A stretch of DNA of 64,000 bases. It comes from Capra hircus. Its lineage: Eukaryota > Chordata > Mammalia > Artiodactyla > Bovidae. Below are positions 45,718-59,075 of this stretch, in pieces; the stretch's first letter is position 1; each line of letters starts with the position of its first letter. Below the pieces are notes generated by a model. It made no database searches. It was not told the DNA's origin and saw only the letters and a list, made by a program, of their open reading frames with translations. Both the position numbers and the translations under genes were made by a program. Location: positions 21,550,001 through 21,614,000 of the forward strand of contig NC_030836.1 in assembly GCF_001704415.2 (NCBI RefSeq), read 5' to 3'.

Positions 45718-48120
45718 ATTTGATACCTATTTATGAATACATAGGAATGGAGCAAACATTTGATTACAGCATCACCCTGTAGGTCATATCTTTAAGAACC
45801 ATAAACCATTTTAGTGCTGGCTATGAGAAGTATAAATCCAAACAACAAGAATGGGGTCCCCAATATATGGTAATATTTCCAAACTAGAACCAGTCAAACT
45901 AAAAAATCTCCAAAAGCTTCTTTGCTGCATTTGAGTTGGATCAACATGCATCAATGTCAAAATTTAGTTGCTGTGGCTAAACTGCCCAGGTATACCTCTT
46001 TTATGCATTTGTAACCAGTTTATAAATTGAATGTCCCATCTTCCCTTGCATATTGTGGATATAAGGTATTCATATTAACATAAATTAGTTAATGCATAGC
46101 TTTAGGAAGAAACCATTGATTTCTCTCAGGGATTAATTGGAAATGATCAATCCCCATGTTAGTAGTGTGGCAGCAGCATCATTTATCAGATGCTAACTGT
46201 CATGGTGGACCTAGAATACCCTTTTGGCTTAGAAATACGGTAGCCCTAAGGGAAAGTAGCTTGAATAATTACAATAAATAATGTGCATACAACTGTCTCT
46301 TGAAGCTTCATTACTCTCAATATTGGGGTAAAGGTTTGAGTTCAAAAGAGCTTTCAGTGTTTTAAAATCTTATTGTGCTTTTATTCTTTTACATCATGAA
46401 GGACCAGGACTAAATCGTAGACATTTTTTAGATGTAGTAATTCAGAAGTATAACCAGAGGGATATAAAATGTGAATAATCAGTTTCTATTTTATATTTAT
46501 ACATATAATACAAACAGGATTATCATGTTCTCAATGAAGTCTATGATAATCTCAATGTCAGGCATATATTTGATATTTGAGTTTTATACATCAATATTCA
46601 AAATAAATTTGTTCTAAAGTTAAATTTGTTTATCACTACTAAAATGCTTCTCACCTCTTATATATATATCCTTTCAATTTGATATTTGTGTTGCAAAATG
46701 TACTTATTTATTCAATAAGCTACTTACATCTATGATTTAATGCACTAAAATGATATATACCATTTTAATATATGTTTTGATGTTATAAACCAAATTTTTT
46801 ATTTCTTAAAAATACATCTGGAAAACAATGCGAAGTTATAGATATATGCATGGATCAATAATGGATATTTTCTCCTCTTTAATTGTTCAAATCTCTGAGG
46901 GCAGCTGTTGAAATAATCATCACTATACCAACCATCTGACACATTATCAATACTTATTTGGTAAGATATTCTGTTTGAAGCTATACATGTATTTACGAGC
47001 ACTGACAATGTTCCACAGTGGAATAAGAATACAGCATATTGTTAGCTTTCACTGAATACAGAAGTAGTCATGGACAAGAATGAATAAATGTTCTTTGTTA
47101 ATCTCAGACACATTAGGTACCTTAAAAAATGTTAACTGAATTTGAATCCACAATAGATATTAAGATTAGATTTCAAATAAACTGTCACTAATAAGTTGAC
47201 TGCTAAAATGCAGATATGAAAAACAATGCAGATTATAAGTTATTTTATAGTCTTGAGAGAGCTCGAAATTTTGTAAGAAACATTCTTGGCAGAAAGAGAG
47301 TATGTTTTCTTTTCTTGCTTTAAAAAAATCATATTGACAATCTTTGATGATCTTCAAAAATATTCAGTAGTATAAGTAAACATTAATAGAAAAGAGAGGG
47401 ATAAGGCTGAAGGTACATGTTCTCTGGTTTGTTTTTCCAATAATTGCAAAAACATGTGTTCCTGACACTACTGGTTTGAAATTGTTGTTGGAAACATAAA
47501 ATAAATTACAAGTGACTAACAAGAGCAATTTACAGAAGATACACGATCTAGTTCACTAGTCAGCAGGCATATGGAATTACTATAGTAACCATAACTAATG
47601 GAGAGCAGGCGCCGTTTTCTAATTATAGCTGGAAGCACTGGACCTGTGCACTGCACCAGTAAATTGGTCCCAGTAGATTCGAATGTTTTCACTGTTTGTC
47701 ATTACAGACGTTAGCTGAAGCAGGAGATTTGAAGAACAGCAGTTTCTGCAATTTGTTAAAGGTATTATACCCATTTCTAATCTAGTTCTGTGAAAGGAAT
47801 ATTACAGTTACTGTTACAACATTGCAATTAAATGATATTTTAAATTTCATTTAACAGTTAAAGAAATTTTAAAACACAATGTTTTTTTATGATGGGAGAA
47901 CTAAAGTGTATATGTGGAGACAAAAAGGGAAATAAATAAAAAACCTTGTTAAATGGTTTCTTTTATGACTAAGAAATGGTACATTTTCAAATACTGAAAC
48001 AAAAGATATGTCAGCCCCAAATTCTATATTTGGCTAAATTATTTTTCAGGAATGAAGGAGGAAATCAAGACTTTATATATATTATAAAATATACCTCTGT
48101 AATTTAATAATATATATAAA
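45718..48120. other. Repeat-poor AT-rich interval
   Basis: About 2.4 kb with no SINE or LINE that I can name and no coding potential. The segment 47,560-47,760 has more even base composition than its flanks and could be a conserved element, but this cannot be tested from one sequence. Confidence 0.4.
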
Positions 48121-48121
48121 T

Positions 48122-48255
48122 TTGCTTAGTCGCTCAGTCATGTTCAACTATTTGTGACCCCAAAGACTCTAGCCTGCCAGGCTCCTCTGTCCAGGCTCCT
48201 CCTGGATTCTCCAGGCAAGAATACTGGAGTGGGTTGCCATTTCCTTCTCCAGGGA
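48122..48255 (-). repeat. Bov-A monomer SINE
   Basis: Antisense: 'cttagtcgctcagtcatgtt' to 'ccatttccttctccaggg', inserted in AT-rich DNA. Confidence 0.85.
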
Positions 48256-48317
48256 TGTATATAAGTAATAATATATAATATAGTGATATATATAAATAAT
48301 AATATATAATATATAAA
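48256..48317. repeat. AT-rich simple repeat
   Basis: Imperfect TA/TAA units between two Bov SINE pieces. Confidence 0.75.
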
Positions 48318-48345
48318 GGGCTTCCCTGATAGCTCAGTTAGCATT
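48318..48345 (+). repeat. Bov-tA head fragment
   Basis: About 28 bp of the sense tRNA-derived head ('gggcttccctgatagctcag') and then the similarity stops. Confidence 0.6.
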
Positions 48346-48396
48346 TCTGATATCTCAGGGTGAAAGATGCTGCCTCGTGGGGTCAAAGTTCTAAAT

Positions 48397-48585
48397 GTTG
48401 GTGGTTTAGTCACTAAGTTGTGTCCAGCTCTTGCAATCCCATGGACTGTAGCCCACCAGGCTCCTCTGTGCATGGGATTTTCCAGGCAAGAATACTGGAG
48501 TGGATTTCCATTTCTTTCTCCAGGGGATCTTCCCAACCCATAGATCAAACCCAGGTCTCCTGAATTGTAGGGGGATACTTTACAC
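48397..48585 (-). repeat. Bov-tA SINE
   Basis: An antisense copy from 'ttggtggtttagtcactaag' to 'gaattgtagggggatacttt', lacking the end of the head. Confidence 0.87.
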
Positions 48586-48711
48586 AAGTTCTAGAAATCC
48601 CCGCCAAGTAAAATACACTTCTCACCTTCAGGTTATGAATATTTTTTAAGTCTATATAACTAATTACTGAACAGATAATTTAGTGAACACTTTCAAAATG
48701 ACAGAATAACC

Positions 48712-49068
48712 AGTTCAGTTCGGTTCAGTGGCTCAATCATGTCCGACTCTTTGCAACCCCATGAACCGCAGCACTCCAGACCTCCCTGTCCATCACCAAC
48801 TCCCGGAGTTTACCCAGACTCAAGTCCATTGAGTCAGTGATGCCATCTAACCAGCTCATCCTCTGTCATCCCCTTCTCTTCCTGTCTTCAGTCTGTCCCA
48901 GCATCAGGGTCTTTTCCAGTGAGTCAGCTCTTCGCATCAGGTGGCCAAAATATTGGCTTTTCAGCTTCAACATCAGTTCTTCCAATGAACACCCAGGACT
49001 GATTTCCTTTAGGATGGACTGGTTGGAACTCCTTGCAGTCCAAGGGACTCTCAAGAGTCTTCTCCAAC
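48712..49068 (-). mobile_element. BovB LINE 3' end
   Basis: Starts with the antisense tail 'agttcagttcggttcagt' and runs to 'agtcttctccaacacagtgg'. A 78-codon frame (48,866-49,102) retains part of the BovB C-terminus. 5'-truncated and inactive. Confidence 0.87.
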
Positions 49069-49151
49069 ACAGTGGCTGCCAACAAAGATTCACTAAGAAC
49101 AAGTCGTGAAAAAAGGCTACTTGATTTATGTGAGGTCTACTAGGCTAATGG

Positions 49152-49355
49152 ACTTCTCTAGTGGCTCAGACAGCAAATAATCTGCCTACAGTGCAGGAAA
49201 CCTGGGTTCGATCACTGGATTGGGAAGATCCGCTGGAGAGGGGAATGGCTACCCACTCTAGTTTTTTTGCCTGGTGAATTCCATGGACAGAGAAGCCTGG
49301 CAGGCCCCAGTCATGGGTTCGCAAAGAGTCAGACATGACTGAGTGACTAAAACTT
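49152..49355 (+). repeat. Bov-tA SINE
   Basis: A sense copy from 'ggacttctctagtggctcag' to 'acatgactgagtgactaaaa'. Confidence 0.88.
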
Positions 49356-49559
49356 TCTTTTCCCTTTCTAGGGTAATACTCTTGGCAATGCCATGAATAA
49401 AGCTTATGATGGGGGCAAGAGATTTGGTAAATTATATCATACAATTTTTGTGTGCCAAAAGAAAGAATGTGAGTTAGTTGATTGTTGATTACACCTATTG
49501 ATTGTATGAAGTAAATCTCCTTCCACAACTTACCCTCTGCATACTAGATTTATTCTGTT

Positions 49560-49660
49560 ATATGTCTTTTTTACTTTAATAATAGTACTTATCACAATTT
49601 GAGATTACTTACTCATTTATTTAATTATCCACTTAATTATTTTTTCACAGGATAATATGA
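49560..49660 (+). repeat. Possible L2 3' relic
   Basis: 'aatagtacttatcacaattt' is typical of the L2 3' region. Short and diverged. Confidence 0.35.
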
Positions 49661-49856
49661 AGTACACGCCATTATCTTCCTCATTTTATGGATAAAAACT
49701 GAGGAATACAAAGGTAAATAATTTAGTCAAGGATATATATCTATGATTACAGTATGGTGTCACCTTCCTTTGAAAGGATTAAAAATGATGAGTTCTTATG
49801 GGTATATGAATGGATGTTCAAAACTCAAAAAGGCATACAGATATTGGACTTCAGGT

Positions 49857-52429
49857 TAGTTCAGTTCAGTTCAGTTGCTCAGTCATGTTCGACTCTTTGT
49901 GACCCCATGAACTGCAGCACACCAGGTCTCCCTGTCCATCACCAACTCCTGGAGTTCACTCAGACTCACGTCCATCGAGTCCATGATGCCATCCAGCCAT
50001 CTCATCCTGTGTCGTCCCCTTCTCCTCCTGCCCCCAATCCCTCCCAGCATCAGAGTCTTTTCCAATGAGTCAACTCTTCACATGAGGTGGCCAAAGTACT
50101 GGAGTTTCAGCTTTAGCATCATTCCTTCCAAAGAAATCCCAAGGCTGATCTCCTTCAGGATGGACTGGTTGGATCTCCTTGCAGTCCAAGGGACTCTCAA
50201 GAGTCTTCTCCAACACCACAGTTCAAAAGCATCAATTCTTCGGCGCTCAGCCTTCTTCACAGTCCAACTCTCACATCCATACATGAGCACTGGAAAAACC
50301 ATAGCCTTGACTAGACAGATCTTTGTTGGCAAAGTAATGTCTCTGCTTTTGAATAGGCTATCTAGCTTGGTCATAACTTTTCTTCCAAGGAGTAAGCATC
50401 TTTTAATTTCATGGCTGCATCACCATCTGCAGTGATTTTGGAGCCCCCAAAAATAAAGTCTGACACTGTTTCCACTGTTTCCTCATCTATTTGCCATGAA
50501 GTGATGGGACCGGATGCCATGATCTTCATTTTCTGAATGTTGAGCTTTAAGCCAACTTTTCACTCTCCACTTTCACTTTCATCAAGAGGCTTTTTAGTTC
50601 CTCTTCATTTTCTGCCATAAGGGTGGTATCATCTACATATCTGAGATTATTGATATTTCTCCCAGCAATCTTGATTCCAGCTTGTGCTTCTTCCAGCCCA
50701 GCGTTTCTTCTGATGTATAGAAGTTAAATAAGCAGGGTGACAATATATAGCCTTGACATACTCCTTTTCCTATTTGGAACCAGTCTGTTGTTCCATATCC
50801 AGCTCTAAATGTTGCTTCCTGACCTGAATATAGGTTTCTTAAGAGGCAGGTCAGGTGGTCTGGTATGCCCAACTTTCAGAATTTTCCACAGTTTATTGTG
50901 ATCCACACAGTTAAAGACTTTGGCATAGTCAATAAAGCAGAAATAGATGTTTTTCTGGAACTCTCTTGCTTTTTTGATGATTCAGTGGATGTTCACAATT
51001 TGATCTCTGGTTCCTCTTCTAAAGGAGGAACCAGAGAGCCTTTTCTAAATCCAGCTTGAACAATTGGAAGTTCACAGTTCACAGACTGCTGAAGCCTGGC
51101 TTGGAGAATTTTGAGCATTACTTTACTAGCATGTGAGATGAGTGCAATTGTGCGGTAGTTTGAGCATTCTTTGGCATTGCCTTTCTTTGGGATTGGAATG
51201 AAAACTGACCTTTTCCAGTCCTGTGGCCAGTGCTGAGTTTCCCAAATTTGCTGGCATATTGAGTGCAGCACTTTCACAGCATCATCTTTCAGGATTTGAA
51301 ATAGCTCCACTGGAATTCCATCACCTCCACTTGCTTTGTTCGACATGATGCTTTCTAAGGCCCACTTGACTTCACATTCCAGGATGTCTGGCTCTAGGTG
51401 AGTGATCACACCATTGTGATTATCTTGGACATGAAGATCTTTTTTGTGCAGTTCTTCTGTGTATTCTTGCCACCTCTTCTTAATATCTTCAGCTTCTTTT
51501 AGGTCCATACCATTTCTATCATTTATCGAGCCCATCTTTGCATGAAATATTCCCTTGGTATCTCTAATTTTCTTGAAGAGATCTCTACTCTTTCCCATTC
51601 TATTGTTTTCCTCTATTTCTTTACATTGATCGCTGAAGAAGGCATACTTATCTCTTCTTGCTATTCTCTGGAACTCTGCATTCATATGCTTATATCTTTC
51701 CTTTTCTCCTTTGCTTTTTGCTTCTCTTCTTTTCACAGCTATTTGTAAGGCCTCCCCAGACAGCAAGTTTGCTTTTTTGCATTTCTTTTCCATGGGGATG
51801 GTCTTGATCCCTGTCTCCTGTATAATGTCACGAACCTCCGTCCATAGTTCATCAGGCCCTCTATCTATCAGATCTAGACCCTTAAGTCTATTTCTCACTT
51901 CCACTGTATAATCATGAGGGGTTTGATTTAGGTCATACCTAAATGGTCTGGTGGTTTTCCCTACTTTCTTTAACTTAAGCCTGAATTTGGCAAAAAGGAG
52001 TTCATGATCTGAGCCACAGTCAGCTCCTGGTCTTGTTTTTGTTGACTGTATAGAGCTTCTCCATCTTTGGCTGCAAAGAATATAATCAATCTGCTTTCGA
52101 TATTGACCATCTGGTGATGTCCATGTGTAGAGTCTTCTCTTGTGTTGTTGGAAGAGGATGTTTGCTATGACCAGTGTGTTCTCTTTGCAAAACTCTATTA
52201 GCCTTTGCCCTGCTTCATTCCATATTCCAAGGCCAAATTTGCCTGTTACTCCAGGTGTTTCTTGACTTCCTACTTTTGCATTCTAGTCCCCTATAATGAA
52301 AAGGACATCTTTTGGGGGGTGTTAGTTCTAAAAGGTCTTGTAGGTCTTCATAGAACCATTCAACTTCAGCTTCTTCAGTGTTACTCGTTGGTGCCGAGGC
52401 TTGGATCACCATGATTTGAATAGTTTGCC
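49857..52429 (-). mobile_element. BovB (RTE) LINE, 2.6 kb, 5'-truncated and decayed
   Basis: BovB encodes an endonuclease and a reverse transcriptase that copy the element into new sites. The minus strand runs from an endonuclease-region fragment (52,412-52,215) through the 303-codon RT start (51,904-50,993), an RT-core piece (50,872-50,633) and C-terminal pieces (50,374-50,078; 50,065-49,883), to the 3' tail of TGAAC units at 49,857-49,870. The open frame breaks at least four times. The RT active-site motif reads YVDD (50,639 down to 50,628), where the family normally has YADD. The 5' side stops near 52,429, leaving out the start of the endonuclease. This is a dead copy, the largest BovB here. 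Confidence 0.93.
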
Positions 52430-54665
52430 ATTCAATTTAAGGCATTAGTGAAAGAAGAAGAGAGGAGAGAATTTATGGCACTGGATGGAAGATATTTGGG
52501 AGCAGAAAACAAGCTCCTTTTCATCTAAGATTAGAACATCAGAGTGGGGAGAACACAGGCATGAGAATGACTGAGACAAGAGAGAACAGAAGACAAGACT
52601 GTTGAAGTGAAAGGTTTTAGAGAACTTACAGGAGAACACACAAGTGGATAAATGGCTTTGATCTCAGTAAAGAAAAATATTATTGATACATAGTCATCCA
52701 CAATAAGGATGACGGAAAGGAAGTAGGACTTTAAGAAGAAAGAAAGCTTGAAATAACCCATAATGAGGCGACATCTGTAAAGAGAATTCATAAAACCAGA
52801 AGGATTTTTCAGGCTATGGTGGGACAAAGAGGAAAGAACACTGAGTATTCAAATATACACCTTTTTTCTTATGCTAAAACCACACAGTATCTGTAAGCCT
52901 TATGTAATCCTGGTTCCTCACTTTGGAAGCAAGTAATGATGAAAAATAATCACATCAAGCAAGCTGAAAAATTAGATTTTCAGTTACAGTAAGATGTTTT
53001 CATCTAAAAGAGTGATGGAATCTTGGGAATTAGTGGCACAGTACCACAGTGACCTCACAGCATGTTGTGCCCTGAAGAAACAGAAAAATAATCACATCCA
53101 TGTCACATCTGTCAGAAAGGTGCTGGAAACATTATTTATTACCTAATGGCTGCCTCTGTCATTGAAATACCAAGGAGATTAAAAGGAAAAACTTGAATTA
53201 TTTATATTCAACACCATAACTTTAGGAAAAATATCTTTTAGTTCTTACACTTGATTTTATCTCAACTCTTTAGTCCAGAGCCGAGCAATAGAACCTTTGT
53301 AATGATGACATGTTTTATAATGACAAAGATAGCACAAATAATCTGTGCCATTCAGTCTTGTAGCCACTACAGTGTTGTAGTCACATGTGCTAAGTGAGCA
53401 CTTGAAATATACTAGTGTACTTGAGGAATTTAATTTTTCATTTTGTTAAACTTAACTATAATTAAGTTAAATTTAAATAGTCCTATGTGATTAAGTAGTT
53501 ACAGTCTTGGAGAGCACAGTTCTAAATCGTATCTACCTTATTCATGTAATGTTATTCTAAAATCATACATGTACGATATAGTATTGGCTCATACAGTATC
53601 CAAGAACAATCCCAATGGATGGTATGGATAATAATCGAGAACCTCTAAAATAGTTAGGATTTGATTATAGTTTCAGTTGTTTCCAAAAGGAGTACTAATT
53701 TTTGTCACATATGCTGGTGCTGCCATGTATTTCCAGTTTAAGCTAAAAAGAAAATTAGCCTCTAAATTCTAAATTAACAAAGATAACTGTTATCAAAACC
53801 ATTATAATCACAAAAGATAAATATAACACCTACATTTTTTGAGAATTGTACAGTATGTATCAATGTTTAAGAAATAGTTTCAGTATAAAATGTGAGGGAT
53901 CTGGGCACATTATTCAGATATTTCTATCCTGTGTCATATACCTAGCAATGCAACTGCAACCTTTGAGAATGATTTCTCTGCTTTCAGAAATACGCAATCA
54001 AATGAGGGAGCTAGCATAAGTAATTTTAAGGTAGAATTGTAAAGGACCTACATCAGAGTATAGATGAAGAGAGATTAATTCAATCTGGGACATCCTGATA
54101 ACATTTTAAGTGGTGGACAGAAAGATTTGTTCCTAACCATGGAGGTATTATATGAGTTATTATGCTAGAATTATAAAATATGGGGAATAAGAATGTATAT
54201 CTTCTGAGGTTCTTACAAAGACTATTTAATTACTCCATAAAAAAAATCAAAGATATAAATTCTTATAAAACTTCACAATGAATAATTAGCATATCAATAT
54301 GAAAAAATACATATTTTCTATATCTAGTATTTTTCATGAAAGTGGGAAACTTTTCAAAGTTACAAGAGAATATTTTAAAATTGTTTTACTTAATTTACAC
54401 TACTTATATTTCAGGGAAATGATTGAGTCTTATCTTTGGAGGATTTACTGATTTGATTGACATATCCACTGAATAGATTTTGATGAAATGTTGAAATTAT
54501 GTTTTGCTTTATCACTAAAAACTTGCTCCTAGAATTTATATTTTAAGCAGCACAATAACTACTATTGTTTGAGGTATAACAATAACAGAAAAATATATAA
54601 AAGGCACATCCAGGCGGGAGTAATAGAATGCAAAATATTACATATACGTTATATACAATATTGAT
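52430..54665. other. Repeat-poor AT-rich interval
   Basis: No gene or assignable repeat in 2.2 kb. A 98-codon minus frame at 52,531-52,827 is hydrophobic, with no recognisable family. Confidence 0.4.
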
Positions 54666-54671
54666 ATATAT

Positions 54672-54885
54672 AAGGGTTTCCCAGGTGGCACAGTGGTAAA
54701 GAATCTGCCTGCCATTATAGGAGAGGCAAGAGATGGGGTTCAATCCCTGGGTGGGAAAGATCCCCTGGAGCAGGAAATGGTACCTCACTCCAGTATTCTT
54801 GCTGGAATTCCACGGGCAGAGGAGCCTGGCAGGCTACAGTCCATGGGACCACAGAGAGGCAGACACGACCGAGTGACTGAGCACA
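54672..54885 (+). repeat. Bov-tA SINE
   Basis: A sense copy from 'gggtttcccaggtggcacag' to 'cacgaccgagtgactgagca'. Confidence 0.9.
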
Positions 54886-55310
54886 GGATGCTGCAATGGA
54901 CTTCTTACAGTAGAGGACAGAGATTGGCCCAGCTCTGATACCACAAGGAAAAGGGAGAATTTTATAGTCAAGAAGCAGGATTGGGGCAGGGGTTGCTAGA
55001 TGAAAAATCACTAGGAGTTGGCATCAGGGGTCAGGGGGATTCTGGCTAACCAATGAGTAGGTTTCTGAATGCAGGCCAGGGCAATCACATATCACCTGAG
55101 GAATGGTAGGAAGATGAGGAACCAAACCAGTTATTGTTGGGTGATTATGTATCCAGATTACAGTAATCCGGTTAAGCTGATTTAGCAGGATCCTTGCTAA
55201 AATTGAACTATGCAAAAATAAATAAAAAGCCCTAAAGATCAGGTCCAAGTTGAGAAGAGAGTTCAGAGGAGCCTGATTAAATTTCGTCAAAGAGAGAATC
55301 TTTATCAGTT

Positions 55311-55521
55311 AGAAAGTGAAGTCACTCAGTTGTGCCCAACTCTTCGCGACCCCATGGACTGCAGCCTCCCAGGCTCCTCCATCCATGGGATTTTCCAGGC
55401 AAGAGTGCTGGAGTGGGTTGCCATTTCCTTCTCCAGGGGATCTTCCTGACTCAAGGATTGAACCCGGGTCTCCAGCATTGCAGGCAGATGCTTTACCCTC
55501 TAAGCCACCCGGGGAAGCCTT
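55311..55521 (-). repeat. Bov-tA SINE
   Basis: An antisense copy from 'agaaagtgaagtcactcagt' to 'taagccacccggggaagcc'. Well preserved. Confidence 0.9.
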
Positions 55522-55529
55522 AAAAACAG

Positions 55530-57900
55530 GTTATGCCTGTTTTTTGCTTAGAGAATCTCAAAGCACCAGTATTATTAGGGATACAAGGGTAGATTTTGAT
55601 AATAAATTTCCTAATCTGGTCATTTTTTTTTCTTCATGTAATTCAACATACTTGCCTTTTGTAATTAATAAGTAATATCTTCTTAAGCACAATTCCTTTT
55701 TAAATAGGCAGTCATTTCTGTGTTCTGATTGCTCTGATATGTTTGTGTTCACATGAAACAATTGTGGTAAAGAACTTGAGAACTTTGAAACATGAGATTT
55801 TTTGCTTTTTGGTTTCTATAATAAAATTTTGATTTCTGTAATAAAATTGCACTTTACTGAAGTCATGAAGAAATTCCAACAATAAATATAATGTAATACT
55901 TTATGTTGTTTTGTTAAAATGTTCAATATATATTATATATTTTATTATGCAGACTATATGTATTTTAATAAATATATTAACTAAATAATGATTGAATCAA
56001 GTCACATTTCTCTAGGCCATTTTTAAGAGAAGTAATGACAGACTCTTCAGTTCATTAGTGAACATATATATTTAATTAACATTTTTGTTTATCTTATGTG
56101 ATTCATATCCTAGGTTATATATGAAGCACATTTTTGTAACTTGATTTTTGTAACATTTTTGTAACTTTTAAACTTTACCTTTGATAATATTTTTACTTAA
56201 ATTAATGGCAGGAATTTCCACAGCATTGATTTAATTGTGCTCCTAATGCGCCTATCAGTCTGGAAAAGCTTACCAACCCATTTAGCAATGCAAATAATAA
56301 AATTTAAAATGAAACCTGAGTGCATATTAAAATATACACAGCATAATAGATTATTTGAACTACGTTTTAATTTTTAAAGATGTAATTAACAAAACTTACT
56401 TTTGAATTCTACACATATTTTGCTTTTGAGTCATTTTTCTGGTACATACATCTATTTTTCTAGGGAAGACCAATGATTATGTGAGAGATGACATATTTCT
56501 ACTGAGTACATGTGAGTCATACAGAGTGTAGAATTTAAGAAAAATTTTTGGCCCCAATTTTTCAGTGTTGTATGCCACTTGTCAAATCTCTTCATATTTT
56601 AACTGCTGAAACAGCTTTTTGGTGAAGCCATGCAAATCATTCATCACTATGATTCAATGCTGAGTGTGAGTGTTGTTTACACGTAATTCTGGCTACATGT
56701 TTCTAGAATAAAGAGGTGGCTAGAGAAGAGTTTGTGAGGACTATTTAAGTTGGAGACAGGTTCTACAACTACTCTGCTTCTTGAACTACATGAAGCCAGT
56801 TACTGAAAAGTTCACTACCACATTAAACATAGCACACACATGACTTTAAATCAAGAAAATATGGTTAGCACTTTCTAAAATATATTTATAATTAAATTTA
56901 TTATAGTATATATTTCTCTAGTAAAACAGTTAAGAATCTTTAAACTGTTGAGCAACTGTATTGGTAACAATGAAGAGTATGTCTATTTTAAATGTTGTAA
57001 ATTGACTATATCAATACATAACATCTATTTGACAAATGAACCCAGTCATCCTTATTCATTTTGTTATTCATGCATTTAATTCTTCATTCAGTCAGTCAAT
57101 ACCTTACCATAACTCTTACTGTGTAAAGCCCTGAACAAGAAATTAGCAAATGCATAAGTGTGTTTATTGTATAGCGTAGGCATTTACTTATAAAACTATG
57201 TTAACACTTAAGTTACACTAAATTCCAACAGTGGAATACAAAATTATGAAATTTAGAGCTTCTTGTCACTAAAAGTTATAGAAAGCAATCTCATCCTCTC
57301 ATAACTATGAAATTTTAATCAGGTTAACAGCAATTAATAAATAATTTGTTTTGACAATAGAAGTTTAACCAGGACCCTAAGCTATACATTTGCTAAGTGT
57401 TTAGTTTTATGTCAAGTAAGCTTTTACTTATTTGATTTCTTTTCTTAAAATTTTTGTAAAATATTTGTAATCACATAATAAATGGAATGTATGAAAATCT
57501 TAATCTAGTTATTTGTTCCTATCTGTAAGTACTGGAAATAAAAAAAAAAGCAAACCAAAAAATGAAAAAGAAAATAATTTAAAAGCCAGCTTTAAAATGA
57601 TAAAAGCTAGAAGAGGATGAAATGTGATACCAAACTTTGCCTTTTGTACTGAAACATTTGCAAAAGGTGTTTCCCTGTCAAGAGCCTTGGAAAAAAAGAC
57701 ATCTTACATGGCAAATACTATGTTTAGTTTCAATATAGTGAGAAAAAGACTGATCTTTCTGATTTTGAGAGTATATATATATATATATATATGTATACAT
57801 AAACTAACCTAAAATTAAGATTAGCTTTTTTTTTTTTTAATGTAGAATACTATACAATACTGGGTGAATCATTAAATTCTTTAAATTCCATTTAACTCAT
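55530..57900. other. Long repeat-free AT-rich interval
   Basis: About 2.4 kb without a recognisable SINE or LINE. It is AT-rich with many TAAT cores, for example around 56,230-56,300. An (AT)n run sits at about 57,770-57,793 and a T-run at 57,827-57,838. No coding potential. Confidence 0.45.
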
Positions 57901-57914
57901 AGTTCAGTAAGTAT

Positions 57915-58494
57915 GAGGGCTTCCTTCATAGCTCAGTTGGTAAAGAATCTGCCTGCAATGCAGGAGACCCCAGTTGGATTCCTGGGTCGGGAAGATCGGC
58001 TGGAGAAGGGAAAGGCTGCTGTTGCTGCTGCTGCTACTCTGTGCGACCCCATAGACGGCAGCCCATCAGGCTCCCCCATCCCTGGGATTCTCCAGGCAAG
58101 AACACTGGAGTGGGTTGCCATTTCCTTCTGCAATGCATGAAAGTGAAAAGTGAAAGTGAAGTCGCTCAGTCGTGTCCGACTTCTAGCGACCCCATGGACT
58201 GCAGCCTAACAGGCTCCTCCATCCATGGGATATTCCAGGCAAGAGTACTGGAGTCGGGTGCCATTGCCTTCTCCTACCCTCTCTACTATTCCTGGGCTTC
58301 CCTTGTGACTCAGTTGGTAAAGAATCTGCCTGCAATGCAGGAGACCCAGGTTGGATTCCTGGGTTAGGAAGATCCCCCTGGAGAAGGGAAAGGCTACCTT
58401 TCCCTGGTCGGTAGTCTGTCCTAGAGAATTCCATGAACTGTATAGTCCATGGGGTCGCAAAGAGTCGGACACGACTGAGCAACTTTCACTTTCG
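57915..58494. repeat. Composite SINE block with flanking duplication
   Basis: Three units in one block: a sense Bov-tA 5' part (57,918-58,015), an antisense BOV-A2 dimer (58,015-58,276) and a nearly complete sense Bov-tA (58,292-58,490). The block is bracketed by 'gtaagtat' at 57,907-57,914 and 58,495-58,502, with near-matching flanks. The two sense copies share 'ctggagaagggaaaggct' at the break point. Confidence 0.82.
58015..58276 (-). repeat. BOV-A2 dimeric SINE
   Basis: A (CTG)n-like start, a first unit with 'ccccatagacggcagcccat', the linker 'gcatgaaagtgaaaag', and a second unit ending 'gccattgccttctcc'. Nested between two Bov-tA pieces. Confidence 0.92.
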
Positions 58495-58849
58495 GTAAGT
58501 ATAAGAACAAAAAACCATGTGCGGTATGCAATGAAAGTATTTCTTTATTGAATGTGATTTTCTCATTACTCTCATAAACTATCAAAAGTAACAAAACTAT
58601 TAAGCTGTCGAAATCAACAGCAAAACCAAATATCTTGATCTACAAGAAGTAGTATGATGGAAAAACTGAAAAATGGAAAATGAATTTTTTTACTTTAACC
58701 TGGATTGATGATAAGTCTCCTTAACTGGTAATAACTGCTGTCTGAAACGCTGAGCTAAGGATTTTGAAACTTCTTGGGGGCTCCCTGTTTGCTAATTGAC
58801 TACTCCACTGGGATGGCGGAGCAGGAGCATGTGCACCCGTATTTAACAC

Positions 58850-59075
58850 TGCATGTGTGCTGTGTCGCTTCAGTCGCGTCTGTCTCTTCAGGACCCTATG
58901 GACTGTAGCCCGCCAGGCTCCTCTGTCCATGGGATTCTCCAGGCAAGAATACTGGAGTGGGTTGCCATGCCCTCCTCCAGGGCACCTTCCCGACCCGGGG
59001 ATGGAAACTGAGTGTTCTACATCTCCTGCGTTGGCAGGCGGGTTCTTTACCACTAGCGCTGCCTGGGAAGTCCGC
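58850..59075 (-). repeat. Bov-tA SINE
   Basis: An antisense copy from 'gtgctgtgtcgcttcagtcg' to 'cgctgcctgggaagtccgcg'. Confidence 0.9.

Noticed and set aside
50993..51904. A 303-codon minus frame as a cellular gene
   Set aside because: It is the reverse transcriptase start of a decayed BovB element with frame breaks downstream.
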